DNA from: Rubrobacter sp.
Lineage (GTDB): Bacteria > Actinomycetota > Rubrobacteria > Rubrobacterales > Rubrobacteraceae
Assembly (NCBI GenBank): GCA_013695335.1
Contig: JACDAR010000079.1
Span: forward strand, 1 to 11,255
Reading direction: 5' to 3'
DNA length: 11,255 nucleotides
In this document: one piece after another, positions 1-6,837 of the stretch
Layout: each line of letters opens with the position of its first letter
Position numbering within the stretch: position 1 is the first letter of the stretch
Made by a program: the position numbers and the translations under genes
Notes under the pieces: generated by a model
The model's database searches: none
What the model was told of the DNA's origin: nothing
The model's input: the letters and a program-made list of their open reading frames with translations, nothing else

Positions 1-30
1 ATCGTTAAGTTCTTGTTACATCTGGTGCAG

Positions 31-75
31 TTATCCACCATTTATACGTTTTAATCCACAACATGTTGTGGATAA
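31..75. promoter_or_regulatory. DnaA-box cluster with perfect palindrome
   Basis: Three matches to the DnaA-box consensus TTATCCACA lie within 45 bases: TTATCCACC at 31-39 (one mismatch), TAATCCACA at 52-60 (one mismatch) and TGTGGATAA at 67-75, which is an exact box on the minus strand. The last two face each other and form a perfect 20-bp palindrome at 54-73 (arm ATCCACAACA). The flanking 60 bases are about 35% GC by my count, far below the rest of the window, as expected near a DNA-unwinding region. This may be the edge of a replication origin or a DnaA-controlled promoter belonging to a gene left of the window. A palindromic repressor operator is the alternative. The dnaA and dnaN genes are not visible here. 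Confidence 0.5.
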
Positions 76-130
76 CTCCCGTTTTTGGGGCGCGTGACCC
101 CCCATATTGTCTACTGGATGTAAAAAGTGG

Positions 131-850
131 CTAGTAGTCCAGCGTCATGGGCAGGGAGTTGGCGACTGCCTGTTCGGCGAGGTAGAGGAAGATGGCAAAC
201 CCGTGCATGGCGTTGGCCTCGAAGCGGTTCTCGGCTTCCTGGACCTCGCCCTTCAGCCAGCGGGCAGCCGTCTCCGGTTCGGCGCGGAACGTGTGATCGT
301 TCAGGCCGTGCAGGTTGGCGCGGAGTGTTTCGGTGGCCGCGATGACGGTCTCACTTCCCTTCAAATCTTCGTGCATAAAGAGGAACGTGAAGTCTCCAGG
401 CAGCCACAACTCGGGAAACATGATGAAGCTGCAGAGGTTGTTTTCGAGTCCGCCCTCCATCACCTCCAGATAGACCGGGTCGTTGCGCCAGTCTTCCGGG
501 ATATCCTCGGGCCGCTTCGCGTCGGGGCGCATGGCGTATGCGGCGTGGAGCATCAGGGCCGCGTAGCCATCCCAATCGGGTTTTTCAGTGAAGTACGGTC
601 TCTCAGGGGATTCGTCCCAGTCCAGCCGCACGGGGTCTGGTGCATCGGAGGTAGCCTCTTGGACGGCGTTGCGCCAGGCGAGGACTTCCCTATACACTTC
701 TCCGGGGTCTCGTTTCTCGACTATCTCGGCTCCGTCTTCTCCGACCTCGATCCTGATGCTGTCTGCCCCGGCCTCGCGGGCCACACGCGCCCAGTATGTC
801 TCCCAATCACCGGAGTAATAACGGGTGAGCGTACCCGTGTACACGTCCAA
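131..850 (-). CDS. Conserved-looking hypothetical protein, 239 aa, function unknown
   Basis: I cannot name this family. The protein is soluble, with no signal peptide or membrane segment, and is rich in Asp, Glu, Trp and Tyr. It opens with GTLTRYYSGDWET near residues 6-18 and ends with SLPMTLDY. The middle has DWDESPERPYFTEKPDWDGY followed by an alanine-rich helix (ALMLHAAYAM), then an aromatic stretch (FPELWLPGDFTFLFMHED). The tight start and end motifs look like a compact single-domain fold rather than a spurious ORF. The start is TTG at 848-850. A GGAGGT ribosome-binding site (862-867 on the minus strand) lies 11 bases upstream, and no better ATG is near. The gene begins 48 bases after the stop of the DUF4153/DUF4173 membrane gene on the same strand, so co-transcription is plausible. 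A role with those membrane proteins is only an inference from position. Confidence 0.8.
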   Translation of the reverse strand: MDVYTGTLTRYYSGDWETYWARVAREAGADSIRIEVGEDGAEIVEKRDPGEVYREVLAWRNAVQEATSDAPDPVRLDWDESPERPYFTEKPDWDGYAALMLHAAYAMRPDAKRPEDIPEDWRNDPVYLEVMEGGLENNLCSFIMFPELWLPGDFTFLFMHEDLKGSETVIAATETLRANLHGLNDHTFRAEPETAARWLKGEVQEAENRFEANAMHGFAIFLYLAEQAVANSLPMTLDY

Positions 851-898
851 CCCTATGCCTGACCTCCCTTTCCTTCGTGAGTTCAGCCAACGATCTTT

Positions 899-2422
899 CT
901 ACCTAAGCCCCCCATCCAACTGACTGGCGATCCGGTCGGCGCGCTGGCGGGAGACGTTCCAGGTGCGCCAGTCACCTTCCGCGCTCCACCGGTTCAAGAG
1001 CTCACCCCGGAGCGTCGGCCCTTCGAATGTCCTCGTCTCCCCTGACGGCGTGGGACCCTCATAAGGCGGGTAGACGTGGCGCTCCCCGATCTCGGGCATC
1101 GCTTTGGCGAGGATGGGAGCGGCGTCGGTGCTGAGGTTGGTGAGGTACTTGGGGTCGAAGCGCTTGCCTTCTTCCAGGCGGGCGATGTTGGTGCTGGCTA
1201 TGAGGGCGTCGGGGTTTATGGCGTTTATGACGACGATGGCAGCGAGGCCGGTCGTGAGGGCGACGAGGGCGAAGCGGTCGCGGCGGCCGGTCAGCACCGT
1301 CGGAAGGAAAGAAAGCAGAAGCACGGAGATCCAGAACATAAACGCGGAAGTATAGAAGCGGAGTTCCGTCAGGCCGAACTCGGCTGTGTACAGGTGCATC
1401 CGGTAAAGCGCCGAGGCCACGACCACGAAGAGCAGCGCGACCATCGCCCCGGCGAGACCGCCGAAGACGCGCCTGTGGGCGCGCTCCTCGCCCCGAAGAA
1501 GCCAGTGCGCCACAAGCAGCACCGGCAGGGCAAGCGCCGTGACGGTCACCAGCTCGAAGAATCCCCTGCGGGCGTACTCGGAGTACGTGAGCCCGGCCGA
1601 GGTGATTATGGTCTCCGCGCCGCCGAAGAGGTACCGGATCTGCACGAACACGAAAGCCGCGAACAGGAGGTCAAGGAGCCCCAACGTGATGCCAATCTCG
1701 GTGATGCCAAGCGAGAGCACGTTCGGACGTCTGAAAGAAAACCCTCCCGGCTCGCGGGAGAGAAGGAAAAGCCACAATAGCCCGGCCGAGATCCAGAAGA
1801 AGAACCCGATCAGGAACAGGTGCCCGAAAATGTCCACCAGATCTATATCGAACACCTCGATGACAAAGTTCTCGAACACAGCATCCGCCGCCACGAAGAG
1901 CGCCCCGAATACGAAAAGGAGCGGTGCGGCGATGGTTACGCCGCGCGCCACGGCGAGCGCCTGCCCGGGACGGCGCCCTTGGGTAACCTCCGTCCACCTG
2001 ACGTCCTGGACGGCTGCCGGAAGCGGCCCGGCCGCACTCACTGCCCCCGTATAGAAGCCCCCGATGATGTACTCGGAGAGCCCCCGCAAACGCACACGCC
2101 CCGTGCGCCCCCACAAGGCCGCCAGCGAGAGCGAGACGAGCGCAGCAACCACGTCAAGGAAGCCCAACGTGATGGAGTCCCGCCACACCACACCGGCCGC
2201 GAACAGCACGGCCAGCGGCAGGAACCAGCGGCCCTCCCCCGCCAGCCCGACGTTCCATACGCGGGCCAGAGTCACTGCGGCCACGACGAGCACTGTGGTC
2301 CAGATGAAGACGTTCAGGCCCCAGGGTGTCGCGCGCAGCAGCATGTCTCCCAGAGATCCAAGAATCAAAGCCACGCCAAACGTAGCCAGAGCCAGCCTCG
2401 TCCTGTCGTCCACGGCAAACAC
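899..2422 (-). CDS. DUF4153/DUF4173-family polytopic membrane protein
   Basis: This is a multi-pass integral membrane protein of about 507 residues with roughly a dozen hydrophobic segments. The family is recognised from the central block with FVQIRYLFGG followed by TYSEYARRGFFELV, typical of the DUF4153/DUF4173 group, whose biochemical role is not established. The last ~110 residues are hydrophilic (from ALIASTNIARLEEGKRFD onward) and should form a soluble tail. Start choice: an AGGAGG motif (2435-2440 on the minus strand) abuts an ATG at 2432-2434 with zero spacing, so that ATG cannot use it. A GTG at 2420-2422 lies 12 bases downstream of the motif and is my preferred start. A GTG at 2453-2455 would add 11 residues but has no ribosome-binding site. 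The gene follows the DUF2339 membrane gene on the same strand and carries its own promoter candidate at 2543-2570. Both are probably envelope proteins. The family call is firm; the function is unknown. Confidence 0.88.
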   Translation of the reverse strand: MFAVDDRTRLALATFGVALILGSLGDMLLRATPWGLNVFIWTTVLVVAAVTLARVWNVGLAGEGRWFLPLAVLFAAGVVWRDSITLGFLDVVAALVSLSLAALWGRTGRVRLRGLSEYIIGGFYTGAVSAAGPLPAAVQDVRWTEVTQGRRPGQALAVARGVTIAAPLLFVFGALFVAADAVFENFVIEVFDIDLVDIFGHLFLIGFFFWISAGLLWLFLLSREPGGFSFRRPNVLSLGITEIGITLGLLDLLFAAFVFVQIRYLFGGAETIITSAGLTYSEYARRGFFELVTVTALALPVLLVAHWLLRGEERAHRRVFGGLAGAMVALLFVVVASALYRMHLYTAEFGLTELRFYTSAFMFWISVLLLSFLPTVLTGRRDRFALVALTTGLAAIVVINAINPDALIASTNIARLEEGKRFDPKYLTNLSTDAAPILAKAMPEIGERHVYPPYEGPTPSGETRTFEGPTLRGELLNRWSAEGDWRTWNVSRQRADRIASQLDGGLR

Positions 2423-2542
2423 CCCCGTTTGCATCCTCCTGCGTGAACGCCCCACTATACGGACGCGAGATAACAGGAAGGGCGCAGCCCCCGTTAAGCC
2501 TTTTGAACTTCGGTGAACGTTCTGGCGTACTCATAACAATCC

Positions 2543-2570
2543 GTTATAAGGCAACTCCTGCCAGGGTCCA
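2543..2570 (-). promoter_or_regulatory. Candidate promoter for the DUF4153/DUF4173 gene
   Basis: Read on the minus strand, TGGACC (2565-2570, four of six bases to TTGACA) and TATAAC (2543-2548, five of six to TATAAT) are separated by 16 bases. This lies in the 204-base gap between the DUF2339 stop and the GTG at 2422, which would give a leader of roughly 110 bases. The -10 region overlaps an inverted repeat, ATAAC (2533-2537) and GTTAT (2543-2547), separated by 5 bases, where a repressor could sit. The call rests on pattern alone, and the downstream gene could also be read through from DUF2339. Confidence 0.4.
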
Positions 2571-2626
2571 CAGTGCGAAATGCAAGTTGGGACACCGCCT
2601 GAAGATAGCAGCGTCCCATAGGGAAG

Positions 2627-5293
2627 TTACGAAGTTGAAGAGTGGTTGCCTGGGTGATGGGGACCATCCTGGTTGTTCCACAGCGTTCGCAGATAGTAGC
2701 TGAGGAAGAGGAACAGTCCGCCGAAGCCCATGAAGAGGAGGACGCGCCAGATCGCCTCGACCCACGCGAGGTCCCAAAGGAAGAGCTTGGCGACCACGAG
2801 GAAGAGCGTCGCCATGCCGCTCCTGATGAGATACACGCTATCCCGCCGCAGCCCGAGGATGAGCAGCGCCGCCCCGCAAACTCCCCAGGCCACGCTGACG
2901 TAGGCGTCGCCAGCGGGAAGCGTCGAAAGCTCGCGCCACAGCCACGCAAGCAGCGCGGCGTGGGCGAAGATTCCATACGCGGGCACGAGTTTTCTCGGGA
3001 CGAAGCGCCAGGAAATCAGTACCGCGATGACGATTACGCCAAGGTCTATGAGGCTTTGTACGTTGAATACCGCCGGTGCTCCGAAGTCGGCGTTGAAGAG
3101 ACGCCAGACCAGCAATACGCCCGCCGCCGCGAACTGGAGATGGGCTGCGGCGAGCAGATCCTCGCCAGAGATGCGGCTTGAGATCCAGAACAGCGCAGCG
3201 GCGAATACGGCCCAGGCCAGAAGCACGTAACCATCACCGCCGGACAGCGTTCCCAGCTCCCTGAGCAACCACAACGAGAAGGCGACACAGGCTGCGAGCC
3301 GGTACGCATAGACCTCGATCTGACGTCCATACAGCGCGGACACCGCGACGGAGAGCAGGATCACGAAGAGATCAGCGAGCCCGTGCAAGTTGAAGACAGG
3401 CATGTTCGATGAAGCCGGTTCCAGGATACCCGCCACCATGCGAACGCCGAACCAGATGCCGACGACGCCGGAGAGCAGGTGCACCCCGACAACGGTTCCC
3501 CATACTGGATATCGCCGGGAAAGCGCGTGCAATCCCACCGCATAGACCGCCAGGGCGACGAGCGCGTATGTCTCGCCGTTGTCCAGGGGAAGCAGCTCGC
3601 GCACAAGCAACCCGGCGACCGCAGCGTAAGCAGCTATCCTGTATGCCCGCTGAACCAGCAGCGGGGCAACCACCATAGAGGACGCGAACAGCAATGCTAT
3701 CGCCGCGAAATCCACCAGCGTCCCTGTATCGAAGAACGCCACAGGGTTCGATGACGCAAATACTCCATCCAGGGTTCCGGCAAAGAGGCGAACGGCGAGC
3801 CAGACCCCGACGATGAGCGCGAGGAGGTGCGCCTCGATGGAGAGGATGCGGTCGGTGAGCCGCCTGGCGAGAAGGTGAAGCGCCGCGGCTTCGGCGGCCA
3901 GCGTGAACAGGAGCGCGTTCCCCTCGAGCAAGAGGACGAGCGAGAGCGTCGCGAGCAGAAGCGCAACCAGCGCCTGCGTGTACGACATGCGGCCACCGTT
4001 CTCGGTTCGCCGGAAGGCCGCGAAGGCGAACGCGTGGGCTGCGGCGAGTCCAAGGGCGACCCAACCGAGATCCGCTTTCTCCAAATCCCAGATCCCCTGG
4101 GTAAAGAGCAGCGCGACGAGCGGCGCGGCAAAGGAGAGCCCGTGCATGAACGTCCCGCCGCGCACGATGCGCTCGCCCTGAATCGCCCTCACGATGGCCC
4201 CGGGCTCGGGAAGGGGCCAGCGGGGGGCATTGCGCGACCGCAGTACCTCCCGCATCACGGGGACGATCCACAGGGCAAGCCAGCCGAAGATCACACCAGT
4301 CTGGAGCGCCCGCTGGTCTGAGAGTGAGATACTTTCCAGATAGCCGGTGGCGCCCGAGTAGCCGATCAGTAGTACAGCCCAGAAACCTAGAAACGAGATC
4401 GGGAGCAACGAACGCCAGCCCTTGAAGAAATGTATGCCCATCGAGCCAGCCAGGATGGGGCTCGCATAGAAGACGAGCCCGGTAAGCGACCCCGATTCAT
4501 CGTACAGCAGGAACGGTGTGGCGAGGCCGCCGGTCACACCGATCACAGAGAGCACAGCCTCATCCTGGCGCAACGAGAGCGCGAAAGCGAGAACCGTGAC
4601 CGCCACCATGAATGCGAAAGCCACCGCGTACGGAACCAATTCCAGCACCTGAAACGCCGAGAAGCCTGTTATATAGAAGGCTCCGATCCCACCTCCGAAC
4701 AAGACCTGCCCGAAAGCCCGACGCTCTCCGGCGACCCGGAAACCGATGGAGATCAAGCCCGCCCCGATTGCAAGCCCCACGCCAACGCGCACCCAAGGCG
4801 TCAGCAAAGCCTGCAACCATCCCTGGTCCCACGAGAACTTGAACAGGAAAGCCACCCCGAAGAGCAGAAGCGCGATCCCAACCTTGTTCAACCACCACTC
4901 CCCGCTCCGCAAACCCCCGAGGTCGAAAGGCAACCGGAAACCGCGCCCCCCTTCATCGCCAGCGTCCCCGACGGCAGCCGCAGCCGGGACAGGCTCGGGG
5001 ACAGCGGGACGTACAGGCTCCTGGTCGCGTGGCTGGTCCATCTCCGGCCGCTGCGTCTCCCTGGGAACCGTGCGCGGTGGCCGAATCGGGGGCGCAAACG
5101 AAGGTTCTGTAGTGGGCGGTGATGAACGGGGAGCTTCACCACGTCCACTCTCAGGCGCAGCCGAACCTCGATCCATCAGTATCCGATTCAGCCTGCGGAG
5201 CGCATACCGCAATTCGCGATCCTGCCCGTCAGCCCGCGCCTCAAGCCGCCCCACCCGTTCCTCCAACGAACCAGTGCCAGATCCATCCATCAC
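2627..5293 (-). CDS. DUF2339-family large polytopic membrane protein
   Basis: This 888-residue protein is a predicted inner-membrane protein. Residues 9-45 form a charged, heptad-like coiled coil (SLEERVGRLEAR). Residues 45-118 are a Pro/Ser/Glu-rich low-complexity linker. From about residue 131 the signature GEWWLNKVGIALLLFGVAFL starts an almost unbroken series of more than 20 membrane segments reaching the C-terminus. This layout (cytosolic coiled coil, Pro-rich linker, many helices) and the length are typical of DUF2339. The role of the family is unknown; an envelope or cell-wall function is a guess. The start is GTG at 5291-5293, immediately followed by ATG at 5288-5290. A GGGAGAGGG ribosome-binding stretch serves either codon. 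An operator-like inverted repeat lies at 5312-5337 directly upstream. The downstream same-strand gene is another polytopic DUF protein. Confidence 0.92.
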   Translation of the reverse strand: MMDGSGTGSLEERVGRLEARADGQDRELRYALRRLNRILMDRGSAAPESGRGEAPRSSPPTTEPSFAPPIRPPRTVPRETQRPEMDQPRDQEPVRPAVPEPVPAAAAVGDAGDEGGRGFRLPFDLGGLRSGEWWLNKVGIALLLFGVAFLFKFSWDQGWLQALLTPWVRVGVGLAIGAGLISIGFRVAGERRAFGQVLFGGGIGAFYITGFSAFQVLELVPYAVAFAFMVAVTVLAFALSLRQDEAVLSVIGVTGGLATPFLLYDESGSLTGLVFYASPILAGSMGIHFFKGWRSLLPISFLGFWAVLLIGYSGATGYLESISLSDQRALQTGVIFGWLALWIVPVMREVLRSRNAPRWPLPEPGAIVRAIQGERIVRGGTFMHGLSFAAPLVALLFTQGIWDLEKADLGWVALGLAAAHAFAFAAFRRTENGGRMSYTQALVALLLATLSLVLLLEGNALLFTLAAEAAALHLLARRLTDRILSIEAHLLALIVGVWLAVRLFAGTLDGVFASSNPVAFFDTGTLVDFAAIALLFASSMVVAPLLVQRAYRIAAYAAVAGLLVRELLPLDNGETYALVALAVYAVGLHALSRRYPVWGTVVGVHLLSGVVGIWFGVRMVAGILEPASSNMPVFNLHGLADLFVILLSVAVSALYGRQIEVYAYRLAACVAFSLWLLRELGTLSGGDGYVLLAWAVFAAALFWISSRISGEDLLAAAHLQFAAAGVLLVWRLFNADFGAPAVFNVQSLIDLGVIVIAVLISWRFVPRKLVPAYGIFAHAALLAWLWRELSTLPAGDAYVSVAWGVCGAALLILGLRRDSVYLIRSGMATLFLVVAKLFLWDLAWVEAIWRVLLFMGFGGLFLFLSYYLRTLWNNQDGPHHPGNHSSTS

Positions 5294-5311
5294 AGAATCC
5301 CTCTCCCTGAA

Positions 5312-5337
5312 CTTACAGTGTAAATGTACGCTGTAAG
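5312..5337. promoter_or_regulatory. 26-bp inverted repeat, candidate operator of the DUF2339 gene
   Basis: The arms CTTACAGTGTA (5312-5322) and TACGCTGTAAG (5327-5337) are inverted copies with one mismatch around a 4-base spacer. The left half contains a smaller perfect palindrome, TTACA-G-TGTAA (5313-5323). The centre lies about 31 bases upstream of the DUF2339 start, just beyond its ribosome-binding site, which is a classical repressor position. Length and symmetry fit a dimeric or double-dimeric TetR-like regulator, though MerR, BlaI or other families also use TACA/TGTA half-sites. No regulator gene is adjacent in the window, so the cognate protein is unknown. I could not identify a convincing -35/-10 pair around it. 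Confidence 0.55.
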
Positions 5338-5424
5338 ATAACAGAGAACGGCTGCCGCCGCTACGGTGCGACGGGGGTTTTAACGAAATTTAACGTTCTG
5401 GGGCGAAACCTCGCCTTTAAGTCC

Positions 5425-5772
5425 TTATCCGGAAACCGCGATCATCGCCACGACGACCAGAAGCAGGTCAAGTAGGGGGGCGAGCGAGAGCGTGCCGCCG
5501 CGGATGATGAGGGCGCTCACCACGGTGATTAGGCTTTTGGCGAGGTTGAGGGCGACGGCGCTTCTCGCCACGCAGCCGAAGACGCCGACGAGGGCCGGCA
5601 GCCTGAACTCCGCGCCTCCCAGCCCGATCAGGCCGCCTATGAAGCCGATGGGCACGCCCCACAGAGCGGCGAGCGTCGCAGAGCGGCGGGGCTGTGCGGG
5701 GGTCTTCGCCATCCTGCGCATCCTACGCCAGCGGGGTTTCCGACGCTCGGTGTCGGCCGGTTCCGCGGCCAA
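5425..5772 (-). pseudogene. Truncated TauE/SafE (TSUP/DUF81) transporter, N-terminal half
   Basis: The encoded 115 residues begin with a basic extension and then show the first repeat of the TSUP family: GVPIGFIGGLIGLGGAEF with the Gly-rich first helix, LPALVGVFG, NLAKSLITVVSALIIRGG and a third hydrophobic segment ending MIAVSG before a TAA at 5425-5427. Full TSUP proteins have about 250 residues in two inverted repeats. Here everything after the third helix is missing, and no matching sequence follows in any minus-strand frame before the DUF2339 gene. TSUP members export or import sulfite, sulfoacetate and other organosulfur or carboxylate anions; this copy is unlikely to work alone. The start is uncertain: TTG at 5770-5772 has no close ribosome-binding site, while ATG at 5710-5712 would give a more usual N-terminus (MAKTPAQP). 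A functional half-size TSUP that dimerises is the alternative reading. Confidence 0.65.
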
Positions 5773-5856
5773 CCTATGTCCAGCTATGCCTCCAGCACTT
5801 CACGGCGAGGTTTCCCACGCACTCCGGGTTCGAGTAGGTCAACGGCATGGCCAGCA

Positions 5857-5870
5857 GCGTCGCGAGACGC
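5857..5870. terminator. Small hairpin after the MOSC gene, weak terminator candidate
   Basis: GCGTC (5857-5861) and GACGC (5866-5870) form a perfect 5-bp GC-rich stem around the tetraloop GCGA. It lies 24 bases past the stop of the MOSC gene in its direction of transcription. There is no U-tract on either side, so termination is only a possibility. Confidence 0.25.
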
Positions 5871-5893
5871 GCGTAATGAGTTGTAGAAGGCTC

Positions 5894-6691
5894 TTAGGCC
5901 ATCAGTTCGACCGGATCGCCCTTCTTGACCATCCCTTCCACCAGCACGGCGCAATAGATGCCGGCCAGGTTGTCGTGGTTCTGGGCGACGTTCCTGAGGA
6001 CCTGCGGATCGTGTTCCCCAGTGTCGGGGTCCAGGGAGATCATCTTGCAGCGCGGGTCGCGCTCCAGGACGGCGACTACAGCTTTGTCTCCTACGCGCAG
6101 CGAACGGCCGACGAACTCCCCTTCGCCGAAGCCTCCCGCCTCATCGAAGTCCAGATAGATGTTCGCCCGGAAGCGCCGCTTATCTAGCTCGCTCCCGAGC
6201 TCATCGCCGATCTGCTCTACGGTCTGCAAAGAGATCAGCGAGACGGGCCGGCAATCGGTCAGCGCCCGCTCCGAGCGCACGAGCGTGAGGACGTGGTCGT
6301 CGCCTACGCCGACCCCCTCGTTGAGCATGCCCAATAGCTCGGGATCGTCGACCGCGAGGGTCGCCCCCGAAGGGGTCACGATGTCGACGCTCATGTCCTT
6401 GGGATCGGCATTAACGGGGTTGATGCCGGGCGCGATGCGCTCCGCAGCGGCCAGGTTTGGCGGCCCAGCGGCCTTCTCAGGATGCCGGAAACGCGGACGA
6501 TACCTGAGCATCTGCTCTTGCTCCCGGCCCGTCAAGTAGGGGAATCCCCTGGGACTGGCCGGGCTCCTGAAGGCGAAGTAGCGGTCGCCGTAGACCCCGG
6601 AGAACCCCAGGAAGGATTCCTCCAGCTCCTCGCCGCCCATGCTCTTGACCGGATAGCGCCAGAGGCTATCCACCGTTCCCACGATACTCAT
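5894..6691 (-). CDS. MOSC-domain protein, mARC/YcbX-like molybdenum-cofactor protein
   Basis: This 265-residue protein has the two-part architecture of mARC/YcbX proteins. The N-terminal MOSC_N beta-barrel (residues ~3-120) carries SLWRYPVKSMGGEEL. The C-terminal MOSC domain (~145-265) carries RFRANIYLDF and the block RCKMISLDPDTG at 214-225. The same block in human mARC1 (RC-x4-VDPDTG) holds the cysteine that ligates molybdenum, here Cys215, so a Mo-cofactor reductase role is likely. mARC enzymes reduce N-hydroxylated compounds and can reduce nitrite to NO. No signal peptide is seen; it should be cytosolic. No ferredoxin domain is fused, so an external electron donor is needed. The ATG at 6689-6691 follows AAAGGAG (6699-6705 on the minus strand) by 7 bases, a strong ribosome-binding site. 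The globin gene lies 146 bases upstream on the same strand. Confidence 0.88.
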   Translation of the reverse strand: MSIVGTVDSLWRYPVKSMGGEELEESFLGFSGVYGDRYFAFRSPASPRGFPYLTGREQEQMLRYRPRFRHPEKAAGPPNLAAAERIAPGINPVNADPKDMSVDIVTPSGATLAVDDPELLGMLNEGVGVGDDHVLTLVRSERALTDCRPVSLISLQTVEQIGDELGSELDKRRFRANIYLDFDEAGGFGEGEFVGRSLRVGDKAVVAVLERDPRCKMISLDPDTGEHDPQVLRNVAQNHDNLAGIYCAVLVEGMVKKGDPVELMA

Positions 6692-6724
6692 GCCCGAACT
6701 CCTTTCCGAGATACTCCTTGCGAG

Positions 6725-6750
6725 GGCTACGTCCGAACTCTTGCGTAGCC
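6725..6750. repeat. Inverted repeat between globin and MOSC genes
   Basis: GGCTACG (6725-6731) and CGTAGCC (6744-6750) are perfect 7-bp inverted copies around a 12-base spacer. They lie in the 146-base gap between the globin stop and the MOSC start, 34 bases before the MOSC ATG. The pair could be a weak terminator for the globin transcript or an operator for the MOSC gene. No U-run follows on the minus strand. I see nothing else clear in this gap. Confidence 0.35.
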
Positions 6751-6837
6751 TCCTGAAACCTGTGCGTACCGTTTAGGATTACTTCGCCTGCCATGCCCAT
6801 CCCGCTCGTAAGAGCCGCGAAGCACGAGGCAAACCGT

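Noticed and set aside
87..101. GGGG/CCCC hairpin near the end of the 131-850 gene as a terminator
   Set aside because: Only four base pairs, and no U-tract in the direction of that gene.
107..862. 251-codon plus-strand open frame opposite the 239-aa minus-strand gene
   Set aside because: It is a mirror of the minus-strand gene: no ribosome-binding site, no recognisable domain, and composition typical of an antisense frame in GC-rich DNA.
1076..2446. Long plus-strand open frames (1076-1780, 1820-2446) opposite the DUF4153/DUF4173 gene
   Set aside because: They overlap a clear membrane-protein gene, encode charged low-complexity sequence and have no family features.
2516..2525. AACGTTCTGG, repeated at 5392-5401 upstream of both membrane-protein genes, as a shared regulatory motif
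   Set aside because: A shared 10-mer is expected many times by chance in 11 kb, and the two copies sit at different distances from the genes.
4430..5122. 230-codon plus-strand open frame opposite the DUF2339 gene
   Set aside because: Antisense to a well-supported coding region; the product is a Pro/Arg/Glu-rich non-domain sequence.
5826..5835. GGGTTCGAGT resembling a tRNA T-loop, possibly an integration-site remnant next to the broken TSUP gene
   Set aside because: The flanking bases cannot form the T-stem and no acceptor or anticodon arm can be drawn.
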